Of a DNA stretch of 64,000 nucleotides, positions 1 through 10,541 are shown piece by piece (position 1 is the first letter of the stretch; every line of letters begins with the position of its first letter). The position numbers and the translations under genes are program-made. The stretch is taken from contig NC_135010.1 of NCBI RefSeq assembly GCF_051020985.1, forward strand, positions 5,640,001-5,704,000. The letters run 5' to 3'. The notes beneath the pieces were generated by a model. The model saw only the letters and a program-made list of their open reading frames with translations. It did no database searches and was not told the DNA's origin. The DNA is from Nomia melanderi (Eukaryota > Arthropoda > Insecta > Hymenoptera > Halictidae).

Positions 1-44
1 TTTGACTGCATATCGATAATTAATGCTAGATACTGTTAAATACT

Positions 45-110
45 TTAACCCTTTGTCCGATGATTTCTTTCACAGTTGTACTTGGTATAACTACTTTAGA
101 AAAGGGTTAA
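45..110 (+). mobile_element. TTAA element, family E left end (partial)
   Basis: TTAACCC at 45 is followed by sequence matching the left end of the intact E copy at 32914: both continue as a TTTGATTTC-like stretch, then a TTGTAC/TTCTGT block, then ACTACTTT. After about 55 bases the resemblance stops and an AAAAGGGTTAA motif ends at 110. This is either a degraded E copy or a short nested remnant. No matching right end is visible. Confidence 0.4.
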
Positions 111-2575
111 AGGGCAAGTTGCATAGTAAATTCGTACTCAAATTGTTTTTCACTCTAGCAGAAAATTTCATTGCAAACTTATTTGTTTTGGTACATTTTC
201 AATTATAGATCTGTTTTCTTCTAGTAGCAAAAAATTCAACAAGACTTACAAATACAAAGATTCAAGCGATGGCAACCAAATGAGAAAAGTTCTTTAACAT
301 TCATGAAGTTAGAGGAACGACTTTCTCTTATTAGAATATGCGGCGATACTACGTTTTAAATAAAAAAAGAAAATAAACACATATCGAGTTTTTAGTACGT
401 TTATTTTGTTATTTTATCATTTCCACATTGCGTGTTGACAAATGTCGAAGGTTTGTTTTTAGAAGTGTACGGTATTTTTATGTGCTATACTTATGTGGAC
501 GTAACGAATATTAATAGATGTAACGAGAAGTAATACGTTATACTTTGTGAGATCCAATATTTCAAACGAAAAAATTAAAAAAAGAATGTTAAACATATAA
601 TCAGAACATCCATTATTCCCGTATTAACAATCTCATGTATAAACAAATATCCATTAACAAGGAGAAAAAATATTTTTGTTCGCTGTTCTTTGTAGGATAA
701 ATACGAGATTTCGAATTGTCGAGAAAAATTCATTTATTGTTCGAAGAAACTGCTGCCCGTTCCCGCGAGGATAGAATCTCTTCTGCGAATGAATCGGAAC
801 GTTGAATCGTACGGAACTGTTTTTTTTTTGTTGCTGTTGTCGAAAACGGTGAACGAAGTACAGACACGAGAAACTCAGTCGCTCAAGATCACTTAACCCT
901 CGATCGTGTTATATTTTTATCGTAGACTAGGTATACGCGCTGATTTTAAACCATTATCACATAATATCTACAGACGAAGGCTAACGAAAAAATCGTAAGA
1001 AATAACGATTTCATACATTTATATTTTAGATACTTTTATATCATTTTATAATGTGATCGAATTATTTTCTCCATCTTAAATATTTTTCTTTCGATGACAT
1101 TGAATCAACAATGATACAAATATAAACGCTAAGTGTAAGCACTATTCGTAAGAATCTAAACGGTTTATTTTTAGAAGTTCAGCCATGAATTCTTGAAACT
1201 TTCATTGAATGAAATGTTGATAGTTAAGTATTTATTGTAGTAAATAAGCTAAGTGAACGTTTTTTAAAAGCCAGAGTACACTCTGCGTTAAGATAAAATG
1301 CTAAAAAAAAAGAACGATTAACCTTGGATGTTCGAAAGCGACTTATCGAACAGCGTATGGATAGACGCCAATAGACACCATATTGGATGTTTACTATGAA
1401 GTAACACTTTAAAGTAAAATCTAATGTTCCTAAACAAACAAACCGTATCTTAAGATTGACATCTATCGTAACGTTTTTTTACTAGATTCGATTCTGTAGC
1501 ACGCACTTTTAAATTTTGCGACGATAATTTCGAATCATTCTTAACAATAGGCCTAATGTCCCATCTAATATTATATCGTTAATCATTCATTACTGAAAAT
1601 GAAAAAAAAACGTGTCACGTTGCACGAAACTTTTATCGATAGAATTAAAGAGGTTCATAAAAAACGATCATTTCGAATTCACTTTCATTTTAAATAATAT
1701 ATCATTCCACCGTACTCAAGTTCCGCTGAAGCAAATGTCAAAGTATATAAACACATGCAATCGTGTGTTTGAATACGAATCGTTTTTTGTGACTCAAACT
1801 AAACCAAACATATTTTACAATTGTGAAAAAGTGTTCTTGAGCGTCTGAGTTCATCTTGCCTCGGCCATAGAAAGTTGTTGCAGGAAAAAAGTCTCGCATT
1901 CGATGAATGAAAGATGGTCTCGACGCACCATTAAAGTTTTATACGTTCGCAAAATCTGTTCGTACGAAATCGCGCGGCATGTGCAAGCATTTCAAGCGAA
2001 TTCCAAGAACTTTGATTCGCCGAGCCACCGCTAGACCGTGGATTATATATATTTAAAGCGTGCATGATCGTCGAAGACGCAGTTCAATATTAAGTATGCC
2101 AATAATTCATGATGGTTTCAATGGGATTGAACTACATATTTAAATTTAGAATATCTAGAATAGATCGGGTCTATCGTTTAGTTCCAATAAAACAGAACTT
2201 CGAAATTCTGATAAATTTTAATTTAAATTATTTAAAAATTTTGAAATAATTTGACTTAGATTATTTTGGAATTTTCAAATACTTTAATTCAAATTCTTTT
2301 AGAATTTCTCAATATTTTAATTTCAATTATCAAACAATTCTTTTAATGTTATCAGTGAAAAAACCAAGTGTTCAATTCATTATAACAATTTAAACCCTTG
2401 GAAAACAGAATATTACTGATTGGTACGTTTAATAACAAATATCACAAAGCCTAACGCAAATTTTATTTCACTCAGAGTCCAAAGGAATCGCTGATCAAAC
2501 GAACGGTCTGCACTTTATTCTCAGTTTCCAGAAAAGATCTACGTTCCCCCAAACATCCGCGGTCTAGCGATCGCT
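111..2575. other. AT-rich non-coding stretch, no gene seen
   Basis: Unique-looking AT-rich DNA with no plausible coding frame, splice-bounded exon or RNA gene. A TTAACCCTCGATC motif near 894 resembles the start of a TTAA element, but no partner end was found. The 78-codon open stretch at 1612-1848 has AT-driven composition and no recognisable domain. The only compositional change is a slightly GC-richer patch near 1910-2050. Confidence 0.5.
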
Positions 2576-2819
2576 GATCACAATGCTCGCAGTTGATCGT
2601 ACGAATCACCGAAAACCGTTTCATTATCGCGCGTATCCGCGAACAACCGTTTCGTTGCGCCGTGTAACTTTGGAACTATGCCTTAAAACGAAAGAAAAAT
2701 TTTACAAAAGAAACCAGAAACAAAGAATGCGTGTAACACATAAGAAACGCGTGACGATGGTACAAGCGGCAAGGAAATCAATGGTGATGACAAACGCTGA
2801 TAATTTACGTGACAGAGAC

Positions 2820-2878
2820 GAAGAGAGTGTGCGTGAGAGAAAGAGGTGAAGAGAGCGAGTGAGCAAGCGAGCGAAAGA

Positions 2879-2934
<56 letters not shown>

Positions 2935-3045
2935 GAGAGAGTGTGCGTGAGAAAAAGAGAGAGAGAGCGAGAACGAGAGAAAAGAGAGGGAAAGAGGGAG
3001 AGAGAGAACGAGAGAAAAGAGAGGGAGAGAACGAGAGGTCTATAT
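2820..3045 (+). repeat. (GA)n microsatellite in a purine tract
   Basis: An uninterrupted GA run covers about 2885-2930 inside a longer purine-rich stretch on the plus strand. Impure GAGAGA blocks continue to about 3040. It creates an apparent arginine/glutamate-rich reading frame (2859-3257) that I regard as a translation of the microsatellite. GA tracts are known binding sites for the insect GAGA factor and Pipsqueak, so a regulatory role is possible but not shown. Confidence 0.9.
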
Positions 3046-3537
3046 ATAGAGATTATATAAAAATAATGTTAGACGTAAGAGAACCTCGTATTCGTCGGTC
3101 GTATGATTTATCCATCCCCTTTCGTTTCGACTCTGATTTTCGATCCATCCCCTCGTCGTTCGTCCCATCCTGTAGAGAAGTAAATATTGTCGTGCGTGCG
3201 CGGTCAACGCTGTTCTTTCACGGGGAAACGTTCTGTTCTCATATCAGACTACTCTGAATCTCTTCCTTAGATCCAGGACCGAAAAACACTTTGTAAGTCG
3301 TTGTTAGAATTTCAAGCGATCGTTCGAACACCGATCGATAGAGGGACGGCGATCGTGATTATGATGATCGTTGTGTCGGTACCGCCTTTTACTCGACTCT
3401 CATCCGAACTTAATTTCTTCAGAAGTAAGGCACAAACAATGTATTTACAATGAATAAATGTTTTGAAACCTGTTAACCGAAAGTGTTTGAACATTTTCCT
3501 GTTCTCAATTTTACGAGATGGATCCGCGACGATTGAT
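3046..3537. other. Mixed non-coding stretch
   Basis: The first part (about 3075-3260) is moderately GC-rich with two near-identical CCATCCCCT blocks near 3111 and 3145. The remainder is ordinary AT-rich DNA. No gene is supported. The region could be the flank of a regulatory element centred on the GA tract just upstream. Confidence 0.4.
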
Positions 3538-3760
3538 TTAACAGTAGAACCACCGAGCAGTTTCGATTAGATTAGGTCGAATCGACTTTTTGAAATTTCT
3601 CTGTAGAAACCTCGAGGATGCATCTACTGAGATTTTAATCGATTCGCAATTCGGCTGGCACATCGCGAAAACCGTTTCTTTAGTAGTTTCTCGGAGAAGC
3701 ATCTGTAATTTTTTGAATAATTAAAAAAGGAAAGAATCAGGGACTCTCAGGCTTTATTAA
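3538..3760 (+). mobile_element. TTAA element, family B (degraded, right end lost)
   Basis: TTAA at 3538-3541 is followed by a CAGTAGAACCACCGAG terminus, a diverged form of the family B terminus CACTAGAACTACCGAG. The interior from about 3640 to 3750 aligns with the interior of the B copy ending at 48841: both share a GTTTCT-TAGTA block and then an AGAAGCATCT block. No B right terminus is found, so the copy is truncated or eroded. Confidence 0.5.
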
Positions 3761-4985
3761 ACACAGAAACTATTAAGTCTTGACTCACTCTTTAGTTCAA
3801 GAAGTTCTAAATCTCATAAAATTGTTTTTAATCAACTGTTTCCGATTAATGATTGTTTCTCAGCAATTAATTTTTAATGTAAATTTTACTTAAATTCGCC
3901 CTCGTTATATATTTATAGATTTCCCATTGTTGAGGCTTTCACTAAGGAAAACGAGATCACTTTTTCCGCCATACTACAAAACTATTCAAGGGCATTACTT
4001 TATTAACGCCATGTTTCACTACTAATTACAGATTTGACGTTCAAATGCAATATGTTGTTTTTTCAAATCGAAATGCACTTCTATTATTTCTGTGTTGCAA
4101 GTGTTGTATAACTGTATTGATAAAACTAAAAGATATCCCGAGCCCAGCCACAATTTTCTTTTATTACATTTTACAGTACTCATACTGACCTACATATAAC
4201 CCGTTGCTGCAAAAAAGGTGAAATATCTCCATTGCCAAGCGAATGAGATATTCGAACGAGATAATTCCACACAGTTCTAACATCACACCTCCTTCGTTCT
4301 TATCTCCTATCTTACTAATCGCTGTCGGCTCCCCTTTTCTTCCTTGAAAACAAAAAAAATCTGTTTACCAGCACGTGTACATTTTATCCTGATATGACGC
4401 TGCACTTTCAAACCTCCAACAATAAGACCCATTTTTAGAATTCCTTTCGCAAGCATGCCAGGAGCATCACCGTGTTTCTCGGAATTCCTCTGATATCAAA
4501 CGATAATCTCGCATTCTGAAAATCATTTTAATCTATGTGAATCAGTGTTATTTCACCTTTAAAAGCTACGTATCGGTTTATCGACTCGCTTTGTTCGATG
4601 ATGTAATCAGTGCGCGGAGAATTACGTCTGCTTAGAATAACATTATGTGACCAGTGCCCTCTTATCCTAGAGGTGATCTGATCCTATTAAGGAACTTCAA
4701 TACAACCAATCGATTTCGAATTTTTGCAAGTTATCGACGTTAATTATTTCAGTGTACGCTTATTTAACCAGCTTCGTGTATCTTTGTAATACAATTCATT
4801 TAATTGTTATTAAAAAAATTGATGTTCATTTGCTGAGGGTAATTCCGAGGAAGAGTTCAATTGTCCTGCGCAAACAATTGATAGAATTATGCTTCTTCAT
4901 TTGTCATTTGAATTCTTCTTGATGATTTTGTCAGGAAATGATTAAAATTTATTTAGAAATTAGATCTGGTGGTCTAATTCTTTCA
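3761..4985. other. AT-rich non-coding stretch, no gene seen
   Basis: AT-rich DNA with no supported gene or RNA. A slightly GC-richer block at 4200-4350 carries two GAGATATTC/GAAATATCTC-like inverted motifs, too short and imperfect to interpret. I see no repeat family here. Confidence 0.4.
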
Positions 4986-5029
4986 ATTTTCATTGAAATG
5001 CGTTTTAATGCGATCTTGAAAATTCGAAG

Positions 5030-5159
5030 TTTAAAAATAGGTGATCGCGATAGGTATTCGTGTAATTACGTCCATAAATAACCACTTGAATATTTATCAA
5101 ATAATGTTTATAAAATTCAATATGCGTCAAATTGACGCGTTCCGTAAAGTTAGTGTTAA
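5030..5159 (-). mobile_element. TTAA element, family F (inverted, partial)
   Basis: The last 75 bases up to TTAA 5156-5159 are the reverse complement of the left end of the F copy at 36682. They include the TTTATAAAATTCAATATG block and the subterminal palindrome GTCAAATTGAC, flanked by CG dinucleotides, before the terminus. Homology extends back to about 5030 and fades. A TTAA at about 5029 may mark the other end, but its terminus does not match well. Confidence 0.6.
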
Positions 5160-6115
5160 ATATAGTTCTATAAAAATGGCTCTACGTGAATTAAAATTAT
5201 CCGGCGAAAGTATCGCACGAATGAGCTACGGTAATAAATAAAAGAGAGCAAACTGCACATGCTCGCAGACGGTTATTAATTACCCATCGATGTGCTAGAT
5301 TTAATTACACCGCCGAGTTGCATTGGATACTGTCATGCGACTGGCACGCAATCCGCCAAAAGGTCGTCATAATTTGCGCAACGTTGAGTAATGAGTTTGA
5401 AATTTTCCTGGAATACGATGGTAATAATTTCTTTCAATTGTATGGTCGTTGAACGCGATAACCAAACGAGTTAACACTTCATACGGTGTGCAATGGATTT
5501 AGCTGATGCAGTAGCAGTGAATCTTCAAATTATATATATATATATATATAACGATATATGAACATGAAATAAATGTAAACGTAAGCATAACAAGCGATGT
5601 GTTGCAATTTATAGGGCGAGGTTCAACAAGACAGCCTGCTGATATTAAACTTGACCTTAATTTTATTTGTTGCTCGCATGATACACGAATCATTATTTCC
5701 GAGAAAATTGTTTCATCGTCAAGACTTCAAAGGTAACAGTAAAACGCGTAATTAGTCAAGCTACCGAAAATCAAGATAGTTTCGCGAAATTAGGGGTTGC
5801 TTTCCCTGAATCGGTAGTAATTTCCTGGTACAGGAACCACAGTATAATATAGACGAAACATGCGATATGCTTAAAAATAACCATTGGTTGCTATTTATTT
5901 CCTCTATTATTCATGTTGAACTGTCTACGTGTTTCTTCGCAAGTGCAATGCAGTATAAATCGCTTTTACAAGTAATGGTAAATAAACTTTTTACAATGTT
6001 ATTCTACATCTCATATGAAAATTGAAAAATATTGTGCACGAAATATAATTTACTCTTCGATACAAAGAAAAAATGTTTCCGAATCAATTCTATTCCTTTT
6101 AATATTGCCTGTGTA
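5160..6115. other. AT-rich non-coding stretch with (TA)n
   Basis: A short (TA)n run lies at about 5531-5549. No coding frame or RNA gene is convincing, and the rest is unique-looking AT-rich sequence. Confidence 0.4.
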
Positions 6116-6309
6116 TTAGCACTAGAACTACTGACCAGTAAAATTGATTGTTCTGCATTGTCTTATAAAACTTATAAAAATATATTTATCGAGTTCTCAA
6201 GTTCCTTATATTCTAGTTTGTATTTATCTAAATCAATTTCGTGAATAATTTTTGATTTGAAGAGACCCAAAAGGGATCATTTTGACCCATCTGGTAGTTC
6301 TAGTATTAA
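6116..6309 (+). mobile_element. TTAA element, family B copy (194 bp)
   Basis: The left end is TTAG then CACTAGAACTACTG; the right end is GGTAGTTCTAGTA then TTAA, so the termini form an inverted repeat of about 13 bp. The right end carries the family palindrome as GATCATTTTGACCC. It is non-autonomous with no coding content. One target-site base has mutated (TTAG instead of TTAA), which fits an old insertion. Confidence 0.75.
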
Positions 6310-6892
6310 CTTTTACAGTTAGAGAAGGTGACTTCCGGTATAAGAAAATTAAGCCATGCCAGGTTACAAAAATGATATGAATAGTCTATATTAATATAAT
6401 ATTTATTTTTTTCTACACAAGACAGTGTACAAAAAACACATACAGTCTCATGAAATAAATAAAAACAAACAACCAAAGAAAACGTGACATAAGTATAATG
6501 AATGATTATACTAAACTTCCAAAATAAAATTCAATTTTCGGTTCAGCTCATTTCGTTAGACTCGCAGTCCCAAAACGTTTCCGTCGAAAATAATTAAACC
6601 ACAGTTTCTATGTATACATAGTTCCTCCTGAATAATCATGATCTATTCAATACAGCAAAAAAGCATCAGAAATTTGTAGAACATCGATATCTCGAATGCA
6701 ACTTAATACAACATTATTTCTACCGAAGGTGTCAAAAGACATCTGAAATTTTCACTTACAATTATTTCCGAGTTAAATCATTTGTCCTGAATTGAATTTT
6801 GGACATTTCTTATAATTAATTTTATAATCGTTACTGAAAAGGTCGAATAGTCAATTCAGAGAATATGACTAAACCCGGAAAATAACTTTAAT
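6310..6892. other. AT-rich non-coding stretch with an inverted repeat fragment
   Basis: No gene seen. Positions 6722-6757 (GAAGGTGTCAAAAGAC core) are an inverted relative of the segments at about 7148-7165 and 7270-7287, so this block flanks family A copy 1 as a loose inverted pair. The rest is unremarkable AT-rich DNA. Confidence 0.4.
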
Positions 6893-7135
6893 GTAACGCG
6901 TTGAATGTTATAGGGGTCACCGGTAACCCCCAAACAGATTGAATTACTATAGTTCACTCAATTAAACGACGATTATTTGAAAACATCTCTATACTATAAA
7001 TAATGCTACCTAATGCGATTACATTCAACTTGATAAACGCGCCATAATAATAATATAATACAATCGAACGATTCAATATTGTTTTCCATTTCGTGTATTT
7101 TGCTCTCTGAAATTGTGCGGCATTCAACGCGTTAA
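6893..7135 (+). mobile_element. TTAA element, family A copy 1
   Basis: The left end CGCGTTGAATG follows a decayed target site (GTAA). The right end is GGCATTCAACGCG then TTAA at 7132-7135. The family palindrome is present near the left end as GGGGTCACCGGTAACCCCC. The interior shows the family-wide ATAAATAATGCTACCTAATGC block. There is no coding content. Its right end is duplicated downstream. Confidence 0.85.
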
Positions 7136-7313
7136 AAATTCCAAAGGTATATTTTGACACCTTCTATGGAAATATTGTTAACATAGAACAATCTTCTAAA
7201 CAATTTTCCATTTCGTGTATTCTGTTCTCTGAAATCGTGCGGCATTCAACGCGTTAAAAATTCCAAAGGTATCTTTTGACACCTTCGATGAAAATATTGT
7301 TAACATAGAACAA
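7082..7313 (+). repeat. 122-bp tandem duplication over the right end of family A copy 1
   Basis: Two units with a 122-bp period (about 7082-7203 and 7204-7313) share the A right terminus, its TTAA, and about 60 bp of flank containing TTTTGACACCTT and TTGTTAACATAGAACAAT. The units differ at only a few positions, so the duplication is younger than the insertion. Confidence 0.9.
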
Positions 7314-7329
7314 TTCACGCGTACACCCA

Positions 7330-7560
7330 CTGACCGTTCAAATCTCCCGCCATCGTTGGCGCCAGCCAATGACGCGCTGGGGCGATCGCAGCTCCCTCTC
7401 GGCCATCTTCCGCCATTTCCATCAATTGTTCACAGGCTTCTGTGGCGTACAGACGTGCGCGAGTGTTTGGTGTATTTCTATCGTCTACGGAGTCGGGTTT
7501 TCGCTAACGAACGCCCCACCGTACCTTCCATATTCAATGTGTATGGCGATTCAGGTGAGT
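7330..7560 (+). promoter_or_regulatory. Promoter-like island and candidate first exon
   Basis: A CpG-rich block holds a CCAAT box (7366-7370) and two GCCAT motifs (7402-7409, 7412-7418) of the Pho/YY1 type. It runs into a CAG/GTGAGT splice donor with the boundary at 7554/7555. A short frame ATG TGT ATG GCG ATT CAG (7537-7554) ends exactly at that donor. A first exon on the plus strand is plausible. No downstream coding exon was recognised, so the gene is unknown and the start codon is a guess. Confidence 0.35.
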
Positions 7561-8215
7561 GACGAAACGTAACGGCCGTTGGTCCGCGCGCCGTCCCACT
7601 CACGATTGAAATTGTGCTTCGTTCAACCGCGAGTGCGTCCGCGCTCCCGAAAAACCAGTCGTCGCTCGTCGCTGCATTTCGCCGTGTGTACGGGCGCGTG
7701 TCCCTGCCTTCGGTTGCGTGCCTCTCCATGTACATACGTGACGTACACACGCGTAAGGCCCTGTAACGCGTACTGGCGTACACGCGCGCGTGTATATCGC
7801 TGGCTGCTGCCGCTTTGCGTACGGGGCCGCGCTCGCGCTCACGCGCACGGATCCCTCGTCCTCCTCTACGGTTTTACACGCATCGAAATACGTGTGTTGC
7901 GCGGACGACGAACTCTGGCGTCCCGTCGAAACCCGCCGCCGCCACCGCCGCCGACCTCCTCTGCCCTTCGCTTTGGAAATAATCCCTCCGCAACGACCCC
8001 CGCGTGCCTACCAACCGTGCATCCTTCCTCGCCATCCACCCAGACCGTTTCCCTCGGAAAACTCGAGCATGGCTGGAGAGAACAGTGAATTATTCGAAAG
8101 GATCGTCCAACAGACTCCGTTAACGCGTTTCGACTGCCATGTCACCTGTATGCAAGTGACATGTCTTGCAACGATGCTTCCGATGAATATTTCTAGCCGA
8201 ATGGTGAACGAATGA
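7561..8215. other. CpG-rich island downstream of candidate first exon
   Basis: High GC and high CpG to about 8070, with a CCG/CCACCG trinucleotide tract at about 7930-7962. Several overlapping open frames on both strands exist here because stop codons are rare in GC-rich DNA. None has a domain, so I do not call any of them. This could be the GC-rich start of an intron or an extended 5' untranslated region. Confidence 0.4.
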
Positions 8216-8370
8216 ATTTTGTTTAGGGTATATGACGTAAGGTTAGGAAAATCAGCATCGAAATGAAAGTTCAGTTTGACTAGGAGGAGGTTAGGGTGCT
8301 TAGTTCTGTGGGGGTTGATTCCGGTAGCTAGTCTTAAGTGATGTCCTTGTTGAACGGAAACTGAGTTTCA

Positions 8371-8617
8371 TTAACACGTTGAATCCCATGGGGATCACCG
8401 GTATCCCCCGGACAAATCGAATAATTATGATTCAGTCCATTAAAGGATGATTATTTGCAAACCGTTTGATATTATAAATAATGCTACGTAATGCTGTGAT
8501 ATTTGGCGAGATAAACGTGCAGTAATAACCAGACGATTCAGTGAAACAATTTGATATTATATTTGTTTCATTTTGTGCATTTTGCTACGTAAAATCGTGC
8601 GGCATTCAACGTGTTAA
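8371..8617 (+). mobile_element. TTAA element, family A copy 2 (247 bp)
   Basis: This copy has perfect TTAA sites at 8371-8374 and 8614-8617. Left terminus is CACGTTGAATCCC; right terminus is GGCATTCAACGTG. The left-end palindrome reads GGGATCACCGGTATCCCC. The pre-insertion site was itself symmetrical (TTTCA TTAA TGAAA). Non-coding; orientation is given with the palindrome end at left. Confidence 0.9.
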
Positions 8618-9194
8618 TGAAATACCGTGGGTCGAGTTCGGATTGATTGTGAACATAGGGAGTCCAAAGTGCCGCCTACACGTTTCAAATGTCAGCGTTG
8701 GAGTTTTGGGTTGAAAAAGGACCTGTCCAGGTCCATTCTCGTACTGTTGTCATCCTACGTTGAAGTGTATATCCGTTCGACGTTCCGTCGCGTTTTATGA
8801 ACTCTGTTCACTGTGTTCGTTTCCTGCCTAGTACACGTTTTTATGCCGACGAGGATAAAAAGGACGCGGCGTACTGTGCGTATGTGTATGCGTGCAGGCT
8901 GGCATTCATTCTTGAACGGTGGCCTCTTTGTGGCAACTAAGTGTCACAGCTAATCTTTCAGTTCTGAGTTGTGTTTTAGCGTTCAAACCGGGACGTTCAG
9001 TGTTGTGCGATTTTCGGATAAATTCACATACTTGTCCGTCATCGGTAATTTACAGTGCTACAAGTGGAATGCTCGGACATGTTCCGAAATCAAGTGACAA
9101 CGAGAGTCTGTTACGTACCTGGATTGCCACCATCTATTAGTACGCTTTCTATGTCCGTTGCGCTGTGCGCGTGAAGAATAAAAATTGACGTCAG
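8618..9194. other. GC-moderate non-coding stretch with dyads
   Basis: A perfect-arm dyad GGACCTG TC CAGGTCC lies at 8719-8734. A GATAAAAAG box near 8853 and a TTCAGTG initiator-like motif near 8995 hint at a weak promoter, without further support. A TGACGTCA palindrome sits at 9186-9193. The 73-codon open stretch at 8919-9140 shows no recognisable feature. Confidence 0.35.
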
Positions 9195-9475
9195 TTAATG
9201 CGTCAAACGTCGAATGATAAATTGTCGTTCGATAAGTGCAGTGCGGTCACCCGTGACCGATGTCGAATCGCAATTTTATTGTCGTCCACCTTTGATGTTC
9301 GCGGTTTAAATTCTGTTCTGTCGATCTTCGTCGGTGATCGGAACATGAAGATCATTTTATTATCGATGACAGGTGTGGAGGGAAGCACACGTTTCTGTCG
9401 GTCACCGGTGACCGACTCGGAACAAAGAAGAAAGTTGCTGTTGGTTATTGGTGATCGGTGCGTTCACCGTATTAA
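9195..9475. mobile_element. Possible TTAA element with GGTCACC dyad cluster
   Basis: TTAATGCGTCAAACG at the left and an inverted TTAATACGGTGAACGC at the right resemble eroded termini around a 281-bp segment. Inside are four dyads built from GGTCA/TGACC or GGTGA/TCACC: 9245-9258, 9327-9338, 9397-9416 (a perfect 20-bp palindrome) and 9449-9469. It is GC-richer than other elements. The alternative is a cluster of nuclear-receptor-like half-sites with no mobile origin. Confidence 0.35.
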
Positions 9476-9900
9476 TGCAGAGATGGAAAATATTCTTGCG
9501 AACGCGTTCAGTTGGCCAAGTTTGAGTGACAAGCGGACAAGTGAAGCGCGCGGCCGTATGACACGCGGAGTGCACGCCAGAATCGTCCCCCACGCGCGCT
9601 TCTGTTTTGCCTCGTGTGCGGTCACTAGCGATCCACCGATGATCGATCGCGGGCACACCCGTGCAACCTCACGGTGAAATTGAATTGCTTCTACCCGCAT
9701 TCCCTGGACCTGTTTTCGTCCTAGCCCAGTGAGTTAAGATGGCAGGGTCGTGACGGTACAATGTAGTTTTACGCATCTGACGGGACAGAGGGGAAAAAGG
9801 AATATGTGACGCACGTATGCACGCGCGCGTGGGAATGAGCACTCCATGACCTAGCGATCCGATGATCGTTTCGAACCATGCGAAGGTAGCCGTGGTTCAC
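9476..9900. other. GC-moderate non-coding stretch
   Basis: CpG-rich patches near 9540-9665 and 9795-9840. The 159-codon open frame at 9198-9677 runs through this region and the dyad cluster, but has no domain and is overlapped by other open frames, so I treat it as chance. Confidence 0.4.
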
Positions 9901-9962
9901 TTTTATCTACTTATAAGTCGAAGCAACTTGTAACCAGGTTGATGAAATGATTTCTTAACTTA

Positions 9963-10213
9963 TTAACACATTGCGTACGGGCTAATTTTCAGAGAACTAA
10001 ATTGTGCGGATGACAATTTTCACTAAGGTCAACTTATATCACTATACATAGAAAAACTCAGATATCATATTGTTGTGTAATATATTTTAAATAGATAATC
10101 AATTCGAATCAAATTTTATATTTTTTTCAATGCTGTGGTAATTAGCGAAGTTGCATAGCTAAGTGTCTTTACATAAAAACGAGATTTCTCGTTATCAGTA
10201 CGCAATGTGTTAA
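9963..10213 (-). mobile_element. TTAA element, family H copy 1 (251 bp)
   Basis: Termini CACATTGCGTACGG and (inverted) CACATTGCGTACTG lie between TTAA sites at 9963-9966 and 10210-10213. Near the right end is the palindrome ACGAGAAATCTCGT, absent from the left end. The H copy at 31682 has the same palindrome class (ACGAG TTTT CTCGT) at the same distance from its end. Its right TTAA is shared with the next element. Confidence 0.85.
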
Positions 10214-10456
10214 CACGTTGAACGCCGCACGATTTCATAGAGCAAAATATACAAAATGGGAAAAATATAATATTAAATTATTTGATTGAATTGCGTTATT
10301 ATTATCGCACATTCATCTAGCTGAATATCACCACGTTAGGTTGCATTATTTATAATATAAAAATATTTCTAAATAATCGTCGTTTAATTGAGTGAATTAC
10401 AGTAATTCGATTTGGTTGGAGGTCACCGGTGACCCCCATGACATACAACGTGTTAA
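10210..10456 (-). mobile_element. TTAA element, family A copy 3 (247 bp)
   Basis: Inverted relative to copies 1 and 2. It starts CACGTTGAACGCCGCACG after the TTAA at 10210-10213 and ends with the palindrome block GGTCACCGGTGACC before TTAA at 10453-10456. It abuts the family H element across a single TTAA, so one inserted at the border of the other. Confidence 0.9.
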
Positions 10457-10541
10457 TACAAAACAGTTTCATCTATTTGTAAGTCGAAGCAACCTGTTAC
10501 CAGGTTGATGAAATGATTTTTTAACTTATTAATACAAAACA

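Larger units (their letters stand above)
9903..10541 (+). repeat. 76-bp tandem duplication split by two TTAA elements
   Basis: The motif TAAGTCGAAGCAAC is at 9914 and 10480. Removing the 490-bp insertion (9967-10456) leaves a 76-bp period. Unit 1 ends ACTTATTAA at 9966, where the elements sit. Unit 2 ends ACTTATTAATACAAAACA uninterrupted and so preserves the empty target site. The units differ by a few substitutions. Confidence 0.85.

Noticed and set aside
2859..3257. 132-codon frame rich in R and E
   Set aside because: It is a translation of the GA microsatellite and purine tract; no gene evidence.
7579..8215. Open frames of 141 and 169 codons in the CpG island
   Set aside because: Several overlapping frames on both strands are open because stop codons are scarce in GC-rich DNA; no domain or consistent frame.
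9198..9677. 159-codon plus-strand frame
   Set aside because: Runs through a dyad cluster and a possible mobile element, overlapped by three minus-strand frames; no recognisable protein.
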